Notes: generated by a model not told the origin, from the sequence alone. A DNA stretch of 64,000 nucleotides from Levilactobacillus senmaizukei DSM 21775 = NBRC 103853 (GCF_001592085.1 NZ_BCWD01000007.1:37891-101890); one strand, 5' to 3'. Counted from the first letter of the stretch, positions 6,950 through 15,463 are shown. Translations and numbers: made by a program.

Positions 6950-8126
6950 ATTTATGGAACCCTATACGTTTAATAAGGGTGTGACTTTGAAGAACCGGAT
7001 GGTCATGTCGCCTACCACTACTATGTCTAGCTTTTATGATGGTCAGGTGACGAATGATGAGATTGCCTTTTACGGCGCTCGCGCCGGCGGTATCGGTCTG
7101 ATCATCGGGGAAGTGGCGAATGTGATTGCCAGCGGGAAAGGCTTCGAAGGCGAACTATCCATTGCGGACGACCGCGATATTGCCGGGTTGAGCAAGCTGG
7201 CCGCGGCGATGAAGCAAAATGGGACGAAGGCTATCCTACAGATTTTCCATGCCGGTCGCAAGTCGAACGACCAGATTTTGCGGGGGAAGCGACCGGTCAG
7301 TGCTAGTGCGGTTAAAGCCGTGTTTCCACCCGATTCGCAGGAGCCACGGGCGTTGACGGTCGCTGAAATCGAAGACATTATTGTGGCGTTTGGGGCGGCC
7401 ACTCGCCGAGCGATCGCAGCGGGCTTCGATGGCGTGGAACTCCACGGCGCCAACACCTATTTGTTACAACAGTTCTTTTCTCCCAATTCCAACCAACGAA
7501 CGGACAAATGGGGCGGCGATCGCAACGGTCGGATGGCCTTTGCCAAGGCGGTGATTAACCGCGTGGCTGCCACAATTGATGAGAGTGCCGATCGACCATT
7601 CCTGCTGGGCTACCGAATCTCACCGGAAGAAATTGAAACGCCCGGGATTCGCCTCGAAGATAGCTTAGCCTTTGTGGATCAACTGGCCGAATCGGCCGTT
7701 GATTACGTCCATGTTTCCATGGGGTCGGCCCACCGGACCTCGTTGAATAATCCGGCAGATCATGAATTGATCATGACCAAGTTAGTTAAGCAATTGGCCG
7801 GCCGTAAGCCGTTGATCGGTGTGGGATCGGTTGAAACACCGGCCGATGCCGAGGCAGTTCTCGGGATGGGTGCTGAATTGGTGGCCATGGGTCGAGAAAT
7901 GATTCGGGAACCGCAATGGTTTGAAAAGATTGCCGATGGTGATGAAGCCAGCATTCGTTACCAACTGTCACCATCCGAAATGGATGAACTGAAGATTCCG
8001 CGTGCCATGCAGGGGTATTTGAAGACGGCTTTCTACTCGGTCATGCACTTTACCACCGATCCTGAGGCGGCGGCCGACTATCAAAATCAGGCGGCACCGA
8101 TGGAAGGTTTCGAACAAAAACTCTAA
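6939..8126 (+). CDS. NADH:flavin oxidoreductase, Old Yellow Enzyme family
   Basis: This 395-residue protein is a complete FMN-dependent TIM-barrel ene-reductase. Motifs include the N-terminal LKNRMVMSPTTT, FHAGRKS (about 105), the substrate-site HGANTYLLQQFFSPNSN with N.R.D.WGG, the phosphate-binding GVGSVETP, and VAMGREMIREPQW near the end. Members reduce activated double bonds, quinones or nitro compounds using NAD(P)H. It overlaps the preceding HxlR-like gene. The HxlR-OYE arrangement is a common detoxification module, in which the regulator induces the reductase upon electrophile exposure. The exact substrate is not inferable. Confidence 0.92.
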   Translation: MKYKFMEPYTFNKGVTLKNRMVMSPTTTMSSFYDGQVTNDEIAFYGARAGGIGLIIGEVANVIASGKGFEGELSIADDRDIAGLSKLAAAMKQNGTKAILQIFHAGRKSNDQILRGKRPVSASAVKAVFPPDSQEPRALTVAEIEDIIVAFGAATRRAIAAGFDGVELHGANTYLLQQFFSPNSNQRTDKWGGDRNGRMAFAKAVINRVAATIDESADRPFLLGYRISPEEIETPGIRLEDSLAFVDQLAESAVDYVHVSMGSAHRTSLNNPADHELIMTKLVKQLAGRKPLIGVGSVETPADAEAVLGMGAELVAMGREMIREPQWFEKIADGDEASIRYQLSPSEMDELKIPRAMQGYLKTAFYSVMHFTTDPEAAADYQNQAAPMEGFEQKL

Positions 8127-8163
8127 AATATTAATTTCGCGAATAGAAATGACTTAATCGCAA

Positions 8164-8197
8164 AAATGGACGGCTCCCTTGGGATAGCCGTCCATTT
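8164..8197. terminator. Bidirectional terminator between convergent genes
   Basis: AAATGGACGGCT (8164-8175) pairs with AGCCGTCCATTT (8186-8197). It serves the OYE gene and the leftward DUF4097 gene. Confidence 0.85.
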
Positions 8198-8198
8198 C

Positions 8199-8882
8199 TT
8201 ATTGGGATACGCTCACCTGACCAGAACCGCTAGTGATACGCAAGGGTTGGTAGCCAGATTGCTGGTAATGGCGGCCAGTTTTTTGGCCGTTCAGCTTGAA
8301 TTGGCCGGTCCTAATGGTAACGGTCAACCCATTGCTGGTGAGGTGTTGAATGGTTGTTCGGCCATTGTCTTTAGTCACCTCGCCAGCACCGGTGAGGGTC
8401 AAGTTCTGGGCAAAGGTGGTGCCGTTGTGATGATGAATTGCCAGGTTATTGGTGGTCAGGTCATTCAGGTTTAGAGTGCCATTGAGTTGGTTAATGGTCA
8501 GTTGTTGGATCGCCTGAGGATCGGCTAGGGTCAAGGTAATGGTTGGCGACTGGCCGATTTCAAGTTGGTGACGGTTAGCTTGTTTTTCCGTGAGTGACCA
8601 GGACGTGCCAGTCTGATTAACTTGGTATTGATTTTGGCCGGCATTGGTTAGCTTGAGTTGGTTAGTCCGGCCGGGTTCGATCTTGATGACCGCGGTCCGT
8701 AAGTCAAAACGGATTTGTTTGGGCGACTGAGAAAGTATTTGGGTCTGGGTGGTTAACGGTGTTGCAGTGAAGTGGTTGAGGTTAAGCCGCCGATGGGTGC
8801 CAGATGCCCAGGCGGTCAGGCCGCCGCCAATAAAGGCGATGGCGACAAGAACGATAAGGACCGCGATAATGATTTTTTTCAT
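8199..8882 (-). CDS. Membrane-anchored DUF4097 (adhesin-like beta-helix) protein
   Basis: A 227-residue protein with an N-terminal hydrophobic anchor (MKKIIIAVLIVLVAIAF...) followed by an extracellular DUF4097 domain made of short repeated beta turns with Asn/Gly/Leu (LNGTLNLNDL, NNLAIHHHNG, GEVTKDNGR). The start at 8882 is preferred over the upstream in-frame codon at 8927 because AAGGAG lies nine bases before it. An inverted repeat (8904-8930) identical in type and spacing to the one before the neighbouring TetR gene sits 22 bases upstream, so TetR very likely controls this gene. Function unknown; the family is often linked to envelope stress. Confidence 0.82.
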   Translation of the reverse strand: MKKIIIAVLIVLVAIAFIGGGLTAWASGTHRRLNLNHFTATPLTTQTQILSQSPKQIRFDLRTAVIKIEPGRTNQLKLTNAGQNQYQVNQTGTSWSLTEKQANRHQLEIGQSPTITLTLADPQAIQQLTINQLNGTLNLNDLTTNNLAIHHHNGTTFAQNLTLTGAGEVTKDNGRTTIQHLTSNGLTVTIRTGQFKLNGQKTGRHYQQSGYQPLRITSGSGQVSVSQ

Positions 8883-8903
8883 GGTTAGGTCTCCTTCGGG
8901 GTG

Positions 8904-8930
8904 TGAATGAATAAAATTAAAATTCATTCA
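8904..8930. promoter_or_regulatory. TetR operator upstream of the DUF4097 gene
   Basis: TGAATGAAT (8904-8912), nine bases, ATTCATTCA (8922-8930). The same two half sites with the same nine-base gap occur at 9549-9575 before the TetR gene. Confidence 0.8.
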
Positions 8931-8959
8931 TTAATAATTAAAAAAATAGCCATTCCTGG

Positions 8960-9526
8960 TTATTTTAGAATTTTTAATAGGATCGCGTCGATGAGGTCGC
9001 CAAGTAACTGAAAATAGTCGTCAGTTTGCAGCTCACTCTGGTGGAAATCTACGACCGTTAAGGCATTGAAGAGGCTGAGAACTCGGCTCTTAGTCATTGT
9101 CGGCTTGAGTAAACCGGCCGCTAACCAACGATCGATGAGGGTGACCAGTGTGGCATAGATGAAGCTGTTTTCGACCGTGAGGGCATTGGTCTTAGCGATG
9201 ATGCCATTCAATTTGGCGTTGGTAAACCATTCCTGAAGAATCCGGTTATTAGCAGACTGGTCAAGGATTTGTTTGAGAATGGTCTTGATGAGAGGATTAG
9301 GGGCCTGATCAAAGTCAACATTAGCAAGAATGGCTCGTTTAACCCGGTCATTCTCGGCGTTGTAGACCTGGACGAAGACGTCCGTCTTGGACTGATAGAA
9401 GTTGTAAAAGGTTCCCACGGCCACGTTGGCTCCCGCGACAATGGCGGAAATATTGGTGGCTTTGAAGCCTTGCGTTAGAAATAAATCATGAGCTGCGTTA
9501 AATAATCGTTGCTGTTTTTTTTCCAT
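8960..9526 (-). CDS. TetR/AcrR-family transcriptional regulator
   Basis: A 188-residue regulator. The N-terminal HTH (residues about 5-50) has the TetR signature: FLTQGFKATNISAI, then VAVGTFYNFYQSK. The C-terminal helical ligand domain is typical in length. It acts as a DNA-binding repressor, and a matching operator lies 23 bases before its own start and another before the downstream DUF4097 gene, suggesting autoregulation and control of that gene. RBS is TAGGAGG. The MFS pump gene upstream on the same strand ends in its own terminator, so it is probably a separate unit, although regulation of it cannot be excluded. Confidence 0.92.
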   Translation of the reverse strand: MEKKQQRLFNAAHDLFLTQGFKATNISAIVAGANVAVGTFYNFYQSKTDVFVQVYNAENDRVKRAILANVDFDQAPNPLIKTILKQILDQSANNRILQEWFTNAKLNGIIAKTNALTVENSFIYATLVTLIDRWLAAGLLKPTMTKSRVLSLFNALTVVDFHQSELQTDDYFQLLGDLIDAILLKILK

Positions 9527-9548
9527 GGGGGCCCCTCCTAATTGGCTA

Positions 9549-9575
9549 TGAATGAATATTATAATAATTCATTCA
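9549..9575. promoter_or_regulatory. TetR operator, autoregulatory copy
   Basis: TGAATGAAT (9549-9557), nine bases, ATTCATTCA (9567-9575), immediately upstream of the TetR start. It is a duplicate of the site at 8904-8930. Confidence 0.8.
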
Positions 9576-9586
9576 CCTTGTCAAAC

Positions 9587-9619
9587 CAAAAATCCGATTA
9601 CAAAATATGCAATCGGATT
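9587..9619 (-). terminator. Terminator of the MFS gene
   Basis: Read leftward: AATCCGATT, 11-nt loop, AATCGGATT, then TTTGG. It lies seven bases after the MFS stop codon. Confidence 0.8.
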
Positions 9620-9625
9620 GGATAG

Positions 9626-10897
9626 TTATTCAGATGGTTCTTCGACAACGGTGGCCGCCGTTTTAGCCTGGAGCTCCTGGTCAAAGTGCCGCGCACTGGG
9701 CATGATCCACATGGCGAAACCGCAGACGAGCGATCCGATACCGCCAATAATGAAGAGCTTTTCCACGCCAATGGTATCGGCCAGTGGACCGGCAAAGATT
9801 AAACCCACGGGACCTGTGATACTCATCATCGAGTTCAGCACACCCAAGATGCGACCGAGTTGTTCGGCCGGAAAGCTCTGTTGAATCATGGACATTAGCA
9901 GGGTGCTGTAGAACGGTGTGACCACGCCTGCCAAGGAATTTAATACCACGAACCAAACAAAGCCGGTGTGGTTACCTGGTAATAGGCCGCTGCCACCAAA
10001 GGTGATTCCCATGGCAACCGTGGCCCACAGGATGGGTTTCATTCGATCTGGCCAGTTACCGAAGAGACCGATGATCGTTCCGCCAACCAACATCCCCACG
10101 GAGTAAATGGCCTCGATCAGGCCGGCTTGACCAACGTTACCATGGAAGTAGCCCATGGTCATCAGAGGATACAAACTGGCAGCCGGCATGAACATCAAGG
10201 TGAAGGCGGCACCGGTCATGGTAATGGCCCAGAGGCCCTTGGTCTGACGAAGCTTATCCAGACCAAATTTGGCGTCGGCCAGAACGTGAACCTTTTCGTC
10301 AATGACGGGGTGTTCAGGGATGGTAACGAACACCAGTAAGGTAATCCCGATGGCGGCTCCCAACACATCTAATAGGATCAGCCAGTTGATCGGTACACTG
10401 GCGAAGAGAAATGCCCCCAGTGCCGGGGCAATGACCATGTTGGCTGACTGTACCATGCCCAACTGGCCATTGATCTTAGTCAGCTCTTTCTGGGGGACCA
10501 TTATCGGTAAAATCGACTGAATGGTGGGCATTTGAAATGTTTGAGCAATCGACCGGACTAGCAGTGAGATGAAGATGAGCCAGAGGGGGTAGCTGGGTAG
10601 GAGTGTCCCAGTGATCGACAGAATGATGGCAAAGATTGCCGCGATTATGTCTGGAATAATTAGTAGGGCTTTCTTGTTCCAGCGATCGACGAATGGGCCC
10701 ACAAAGGGACTTAAGAGCACCATTGGTAGCATACCCAGTAGCGTGGCAAAACTCAGTACTGTGGCCGACCCGGTCTGCTTGGTGAGGTACCAGACGATGG
10801 CGTATTGGACGACCATGCTGGTGATTCCCGACAGAAATTGACTGGTTAGAAATAAATAAATGTTACGCCGCCAGTGCGGCAATGGTGTCGTGTCCAA
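9626..10897 (-). CDS. MFS transporter, macrolide-efflux (MefA) type
   Basis: A 423-residue, 12-TM major facilitator. The N-terminal half carries LSGITSMVVQYAIVWYLT and the motif-A-like FVGPFVDRWNKK between TM2 and TM3, as in Mef/MFS_3 drug exporters. The start codon is TTG at 10897, with AAGGGGG nine bases upstream. A MerR-type regulator lies immediately upstream in the same orientation, separated by a terminator. The intergenic space has promoter-like TTGATA and TATAAT with a 20-bp spacer, the long spacing typical of MerR-activated promoters. Proton-driven drug efflux under MerR control is the likely role; the substrate is unknown. Confidence 0.9.
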   Translation of the reverse strand: MDTTPLPHWRRNIYLFLTSQFLSGITSMVVQYAIVWYLTKQTGSATVLSFATLLGMLPMVLLSPFVGPFVDRWNKKALLIIPDIIAAIFAIILSITGTLLPSYPLWLIFISLLVRSIAQTFQMPTIQSILPIMVPQKELTKINGQLGMVQSANMVIAPALGAFLFASVPINWLILLDVLGAAIGITLLVFVTIPEHPVIDEKVHVLADAKFGLDKLRQTKGLWAITMTGAAFTLMFMPAASLYPLMTMGYFHGNVGQAGLIEAIYSVGMLVGGTIIGLFGNWPDRMKPILWATVAMGITFGGSGLLPGNHTGFVWFVVLNSLAGVVTPFYSTLLMSMIQQSFPAEQLGRILGVLNSMMSITGPVGLIFAGPLADTIGVEKLFIIGGIGSLVCGFAMWIMPSARHFDQELQAKTAATVVEEPSE

Positions 10898-10992
10898 ATA
10901 ACAGGCCCCCTTTTAAAATCAATGAGCTTATTATATTAGCATATCGTCAGTGTTATATCAAACGCTTACATTAAAAAGCTGATCCTCGCAAC

Positions 10993-11022
10993 AAAAAGGC
11001 TCGGGATGCGGGTCCTGAGCCG
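10993..11022 (-). terminator. Terminator of the MerR gene
   Basis: Read leftward: GGCTC..GAGCC stem (10998-11021) followed by TTTTTGT, just after the MerR stop. Confidence 0.85.
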
Positions 11023-11030
11023 GTTAATGG

Positions 11031-11447
11031 TTAATTGTTGACGGGTGTTTGGCGAAGGTTACTTGGAACAAAACTGTCCGGCTCGTGGGAGTCCATCAGA
11101 CCAGCATAGTGGTCAACCTTGAAGTTGATAGTTGATAGATGCTCTTGCAGCTGATTAATCTCTTCAAGTGTTCGTTCCTGTTGGACCTTCATCATCTCAT
11201 AGCGTTCCGGAACCGTCGATTTGCCTTCTTGGACTAACTCGATGTAGTGGCGAATCCGTTCGACCGGCATCCCGGTGGCCCGCAGGCAAACGATCATATT
11301 CAGCCATTCCAGATCACTGTCGCTGAAGACCCGATTGTTATTCGCGTCTCGTTGAACAAATGGGAGCATTCCGTGGTCGTGGTAGTAACGAATACTATAA
11401 GTAGAAATCCCCGTCTTTTGGGCAACTTCATGAATGGTGTAAGTCAT
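11031..11447 (-). CDS. MerR-family transcriptional regulator
   Basis: A 138-residue protein with the MerR HTH at residues 1-70 (TIHEVAQKTGISTYSIRYYHDHGMLP), the second wing with DLEWLNMIVCLRATGMP, a dimerisation coiled coil (about 80-115), and a short C-terminal tail. There is no metal-binding Cys cluster, so it resembles the NmlR/YfmP type that responds to organic or electrophilic compounds. It is followed by a terminator and then by the MFS exporter on the same strand, which is its likely target. RBS AGGAGG precedes the ATG. Confidence 0.9.
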   Translation of the reverse strand: MTYTIHEVAQKTGISTYSIRYYHDHGMLPFVQRDANNNRVFSDSDLEWLNMIVCLRATGMPVERIRHYIELVQEGKSTVPERYEMMKVQQERTLEEINQLQEHLSTINFKVDHYAGLMDSHEPDSFVPSNLRQTPVNN

Positions 11448-11580
11448 GAGAACCTCCTAATGAGTTGGCGTTAGACCAACTCTAAGTAATAGGTGTATTT
11501 TACCCGTTCCTCGCCGGCCTAACAAGCATTTGCCTTGTGAAAAGAACCAGGGCGTTTGTGAAATGAATTGGTTTGAGCAA

Positions 11581-11625
11581 CGAACAATAATCGAATTTAA
11601 TAACTATAATTATAGTTAATGTTCG
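11581..11625 (+). promoter_or_regulatory. Palindromic operator region, PurBox-like ends
   Basis: A perfect 16-bp palindrome AACTATAATTATAGTT (11602-11617) is flanked by an inverted CGAACA (11581-11586) and GTTCG (11621-11625). CGAAC half sites in inverted pairs are the hallmark of Firmicute PurR boxes, and the downstream genes look like purine salvage genes. The assignment is inference. Confidence 0.4.
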
Positions 11626-11722
11626 TGAGAGCCGATAAAATTAGTGACTTAGTCGCCGGATTACCTTATGATTTAAATTGAATCACGAATAATGAGCTTA
11701 CAATAAAGGGGAGAATTGAGTT

Positions 11723-12763
11723 ATGCACTGGGTAGCTGACTTATTAGCGGCCATTGGGGTAGTGTTAAACGGTATTCCACAAGGAATCATGGCGATGTCG
11801 CTGGGATTTGCTATTTTTCCAACCATGTTTTCTTTTATTTTTGCTTCAGCGGTTAACGGTGCCTTTGGAGCGGTTGCGCCGCTTTCCTTCCAGGCTGAAT
11901 CGTTGGCCCTGACGGGGAATCTTGGGCGCAATCTACGTGAACGAACCTCCATTATCCTTGGCGGCTCGATGGTGATGCTGGTCATTGGGGTGACCGGTAC
12001 GCTGACTAAGATCGTGGACGTCTTGGGTGCCAACATCATGGCCGGCATGATGGCTGGTGTGGGGATCATGTTGGCGAAGATTGCCCTAGGAATGGCTAAA
12101 GGCCAACGTTTGACGGGGTGGTTGTCGGTTGCTTTAGCGGCCGTGACGTACTTTGTTAGCAAGGATCTGGTCTGGACCATCGTGATTTCTGTGGTGGGTT
12201 CAAGTCTGGCGGCGGTATTCATCGAACATTACCGCGCCGAGTTATCAGAACATGTCACCGCCCGCCGATTCATTTTTACGAAGCCAATGCTGAGTGTGCG
12301 AGTGGTTCGGGGAGCCCTAAGCTTGGCCTGCTTGAATATTGGGGCGAACATTTCCTATGGTTTGATTACGGGTCAGATGACGGGTCAGAAGCCCAATCCG
12401 GTTAACCTGAACCTACTGACGATTACGCAATCAATTGCCGATATGGGAACCAGCCTGCTGGGTGGGGCGCCGGTTGAGGCAATTATTTCCGCCACGGCTA
12501 GTGCACCGGAACCGGTCGTTGCCGGTATCATGATGATGTTAATCATGGCGGCCATCTTAGCGGTTGGCTGGTTGCCAAAGCTTGGGAAATATGTGCCTAG
12601 TGCGTCGATTGCCGGGTTTCTTTTTATTCTAGGAACGGTTGTGATCTTTCCGGTTAACGCCACGGCGGCCCTGCAAGGTTCGTCCGGCACCATTGCGGCC
12701 ATTACCATGGTTATCACGGCGGTTGCCGATCCGTTTGCGGGGTTGCTGACGGGGCCTGCTTGA
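11723..12763 (+). CDS. NCS2-like nucleobase permease, apparently frameshifted near its C-terminus
   Basis: A polytopic membrane protein of 346 residues with about ten TM segments, Gly/Ala-rich helices (VNGAFGAVAPLSF, GANIMAGMMAGVGIMLA) and a layout like xanthine/uracil permeases. The frame ends abruptly at 12763 with LLTGPA. One extra G in the GGGG run at 12751-12754 would instead continue as ACLKFILPLLGLGV and stop at 12796-12798, three bases before the next gene. That gives a more natural hydrophobic C-terminus, so a one-base deletion (sequencing error or real) is likely. The start ATG follows AAAGGGG. It probably forms an operon with the phosphoribosyltransferase at 12802. Confidence 0.75.
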   Translation: MHWVADLLAAIGVVLNGIPQGIMAMSLGFAIFPTMFSFIFASAVNGAFGAVAPLSFQAESLALTGNLGRNLRERTSIILGGSMVMLVIGVTGTLTKIVDVLGANIMAGMMAGVGIMLAKIALGMAKGQRLTGWLSVALAAVTYFVSKDLVWTIVISVVGSSLAAVFIEHYRAELSEHVTARRFIFTKPMLSVRVVRGALSLACLNIGANISYGLITGQMTGQKPNPVNLNLLTITQSIADMGTSLLGGAPVEAIISATASAPEPVVAGIMMMLIMAAILAVGWLPKLGKYVPSASIAGFLFILGTVVIFPVNATAALQGSSGTIAAITMVITAVADPFAGLLTGPA

Positions 12764-12801
12764 AATTCATTTTGCCACTTCTTGGATTGGGGGTATAACG
12801 A

Positions 12802-13350
12802 ATGCTTAAAACCTATCAGCTTCAAATTGGTCCCATGACGCGACAGTTACCCGTCATGGCAATCAACGATACGACAGCGATCGCGTCCTTCGTTTTACTA
12901 GGGGATGCCGAACTCACAGATTACGCGGCTCACGAATTGGTGCAGCGGATGCCCACTGAATTTGATTTTTTGGTAACACTAGAGAGTAAAGGAATTCCGT
13001 TGGCACAGGAACTTAGTCGATTGACGAATCATACCCAATATGTGGTCCTACGCAAGAGTGTGAAGGACTACATGCGGGCACCCCTGACGACGCCGGTAAG
13101 TGCCATCACCACGAGTGCGCCCCAGCGCCTGGTGTTGGATGGGACCGATGCCGATCGATTGGTCGCCAAGCGCGTGGTCATTGTGGACGATGTTATCAGT
13201 TCCGGTGGTTCCTTGTCGGCGGCGGAAGAACTGGTCGAGAAGGCTGGGGCGAAGGTCGTCGGCCGAATGGCAATCTTGGCAGAAGGGGATGCCGTGAAGC
13301 GCCAGGACATCAGCTATCTGGCAGAACTGCCGTTATTTCCCGTTGATTAA
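12802..13350 (+). CDS. Purine-type phosphoribosyltransferase
   Basis: A 182-residue type I phosphoribosyltransferase. The PRPP-binding signature RVVIVDDVISSGGSL lies at about residues 129-143, and the N-terminal part carries the substrate hood and FDFLVTLESKGIPLA as in adenine/xanthine phosphoribosyltransferases. It converts a free base plus PRPP to the nucleotide. The preceding permease gene, read through its apparent frameshift, would stop three bases upstream, so import and salvage are coupled. The PurBox-like site at 11581 supports purines, but the exact base is unresolved. RBS GGGGG precedes the ATG. Confidence 0.85.
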   Translation: MLKTYQLQIGPMTRQLPVMAINDTTAIASFVLLGDAELTDYAAHELVQRMPTEFDFLVTLESKGIPLAQELSRLTNHTQYVVLRKSVKDYMRAPLTTPVSAITTSAPQRLVLDGTDADRLVAKRVVIVDDVISSGGSLSAAEELVEKAGAKVVGRMAILAEGDAVKRQDISYLAELPLFPVD

Positions 13351-13436
13351 ATAGCTAACTTTTTCGCGGTCTCGTACGCAGCTATCAGTCACCAATGACG
13401 GCGGTCTTCGATTGATCAGGAATTGTAAAAATGGGG

Positions 13437-13492
13437 CTAAAAAATAGGACTCGACCGAGGCACTTAGACGTGTCGGTTGAGTCCTATTTTTT
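13437..13492. terminator. Bidirectional terminator between convergent genes
   Basis: An 18-bp stem, AAAATAGGACTCGACCGA (13441-13458) against 13473-13490, with one G-T wobble and T-runs on both strands. Confidence 0.9.
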
Positions 13493-13526
13493 CATTATGA
13501 GTCAAAACGACGGGGTTAATTGATTC

Positions 13527-15161
13527 CTACTTAGCAATATAGGTTGTCTTGAAGTCGTATGGGACACCGGCGGGATTGTAAATGATGCCCTTGACGTTGT
13601 TGCGAAGTAGTTGGGACTTGGCCGTCTGGAACAAGGGAATCGTTCCTTGGTCGTTCATCAGGATCTTTTCGGCCTGGACCAGCTTGGCCCACCGCTTACT
13701 GGGTTGGTTACCGTCCTGGTTTTCCGCTGCCGCCAATAACTTGTCGTATTGGCTGTTCTTCCAGTGGCCGGTGTTGTAACTGGAGTTGGATTCGAAGACG
13801 TCCAGGAAGTTAATGGGGTCGGCGAAGACGGATTGCCAGTTGGCCAGGGTCAGTTCGTAGTTGCCGTTGTTTTGTTGGTTAATCAGTTGGACGTAAGGGA
13901 CCGTCTTGATGGTGATCTTAACGTTGGGGAGCTTTTCGAGGGAGCTTTGAACAAATTCGGCCGTTTGCTTACTGGTGTCGGTGTCCGAAACGGAGAGGGT
14001 CAGGTCTAATGGCTTCTTGCCGAGTCCCTTGGCGAGTAAGGCTTTGGCCTGCTTGAGGTCGTAAGACGTCCCGGTCGCGGTGGCCGCCTCTTGATTGAAG
14101 GCCTCACCCGTCTTAGGATTGTTGCCCATGCCGGCTGGCACGTAGCCCTTGGCGGCCACTGAGCCGTCTTGCAGGACGTCGGTAACCAGCTGATGCCGGT
14201 CGATAGCCAGGGATAAGGCCTTGCGGACATCGGCATTCTTGAGCGCGGCAACCTTATTTTCATTTAGGTCTAGTCGTTGCGACCCGGTTGGCAGACGCTT
14301 TACGAAGTCCTGACTGTTGCTATTGTTCTTGATTTGTTGGCCGCTGAGTAGCGTCTCATCGGTCTTCTTAGCGTTGTAGAGGTTATAGCTGGTGGTGGTA
14401 CTTTCGGTCACGGCGACGTTAATCTTATCGAGGTGGACGGATTGCTTATCCCAGTACGTTGGGTTCTTGGCCAACGTCCACGACTTACCGGTACCATTCC
14501 ATTTGCTGAGACGGTAGGGTCCGTTATAGACGGTGTTGGCGGAGCTCGTGCCATATCGCTTGCCATATTGGTCGACGGCCTTTTGATTCAGTGGGTAAAA
14601 GAGGGGCCAGGCCAGTAATTTCTTAAAGTAGAGGACGGGCTTGGTCAACTGAACGGTCAGCTTGTAATCGCCGTGGGCCTTGATACCCAGGGCGCTGAGC
14701 GGCTTCTTTCCCTGGTTAACGGCCTCGGCATTCTCGACTTGGTAGAGGTAAAAAGCATCTTGTGACGCCGTCTTAGGGGCCAGCGTTCGTTGCCAGGAAT
14801 AGACGAAGTCCTTAGCGGTCACGGGTTGGCCATTCGACCATTTGGCATCTTTGCGAAGCTTAAAGGTGTAGGTCTTACCGCCGTTAGTAATCTTGGTACT
14901 GGTGGCTAAAGCGTTGGCTGGCGTTCCCTTACTGTCTAATCGGTAGAGACCTTCTTGAGTGTTTTGCAGAACGGTAAAGCTTAATGTGTCAGTAGCCTGA
15001 GCCAGGTCGGAGGAAGCGAGTTCGGATGGCTCCGTCCAATTTAGTTCCTGCTTGGCGGCATACTTGCCGTTGCCCGTTTGCCCGCTCGCCTGGCTACCAC
15101 ATCCGGCCAGGATTAATACACTTAGTGCTGCAATAGTTAGAATTGTTCCCTTACGTTGCAT
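13527..15161 (-). CDS. oppA: Oligopeptide ABC transporter substrate-binding lipoprotein
   Basis: A 544-residue SBP_bac_5 family lipoprotein: signal peptide with lipobox ILAGC, then the OppA-type core (LNWTEPSEL, TYTFKLRKDAKWSNGQPVT with the classic W-S-N-G-P signature, and FVYSWQRTLAP). It binds peptides outside the cell and hands them to an Opp permease, which is not encoded here, so it is an orphan binding protein. The ATG at 15161 is chosen over the TTG at 15167 because AAGGAG is 10 bases from the ATG and only four from the TTG. Expression is controlled by the T-box at 15182-15435, so it responds to shortage of an amino acid. Confidence 0.93.
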   Translation of the reverse strand: MQRKGTILTIAALSVLILAGCGSQASGQTGNGKYAAKQELNWTEPSELASSDLAQATDTLSFTVLQNTQEGLYRLDSKGTPANALATSTKITNGGKTYTFKLRKDAKWSNGQPVTAKDFVYSWQRTLAPKTASQDAFYLYQVENAEAVNQGKKPLSALGIKAHGDYKLTVQLTKPVLYFKKLLAWPLFYPLNQKAVDQYGKRYGTSSANTVYNGPYRLSKWNGTGKSWTLAKNPTYWDKQSVHLDKINVAVTESTTTSYNLYNAKKTDETLLSGQQIKNNSNSQDFVKRLPTGSQRLDLNENKVAALKNADVRKALSLAIDRHQLVTDVLQDGSVAAKGYVPAGMGNNPKTGEAFNQEAATATGTSYDLKQAKALLAKGLGKKPLDLTLSVSDTDTSKQTAEFVQSSLEKLPNVKITIKTVPYVQLINQQNNGNYELTLANWQSVFADPINFLDVFESNSSYNTGHWKNSQYDKLLAAAENQDGNQPSKRWAKLVQAEKILMNDQGTIPLFQTAKSQLLRNNVKGIIYNPAGVPYDFKTTYIAK

Positions 15162-15181
15162 CCCCAAACATCTCCTTAAAT

Positions 15182-15435
15182 AAAAATCGTCCTTATGTGA
15201 TTAGACATAAGGACGATTTTACTCGCGGTACCACCTTGCTTTATGGGGAGCTCACGCCCACCATCTCCGTAACTTCTGTTGCCAAAAGTCGGAAGCGGTA
15301 ACGGGCTTCAGGTCGAGTCGTCAGCTTGCACCGATGACTTGCTTCCAGGTTCATCTTCGCGGTTCCGTTGTAAGCCACCTTTTCAGCTACCGGTGGTCTC
15401 TAAACTTAGCGGGAAACGCTACTCTTCCTGGTCAG
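15182..15435 (-). promoter_or_regulatory. T-box riboswitch in the oppA leader
   Basis: Read leftward, stem I starts at about 15433 (CCAGGAAGAGTAGCG) with the distal AGAGACCACCGG..GCTGAAAAGGTGGC region. The T-box antiterminator sequence AAGGTGGTACCGCG is the complement of 15224-15237, followed by a terminator with a 14-bp stem AAATCGTCCTTATG/CATAAGGACGATTT (15183-15218) and a T run. The specifier lies near GAAGATGAACCTGG, but the codon cannot be fixed by eye, so the sensed tRNA is left open. Uncharged tRNA binding would favour antitermination and oppA expression. Confidence 0.93.
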
Positions 15436-15463
15436 GCGTTCGTGTATGTTTAATATGGCTCCA

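Noticed and set aside
12385..12825. 146-codon minus-strand frame
   Set aside because: Antisense shadow of the membrane permease; hydrophobic Ile/Met/Ala mix arises from reverse reading of Ala/Val/Ile codons.
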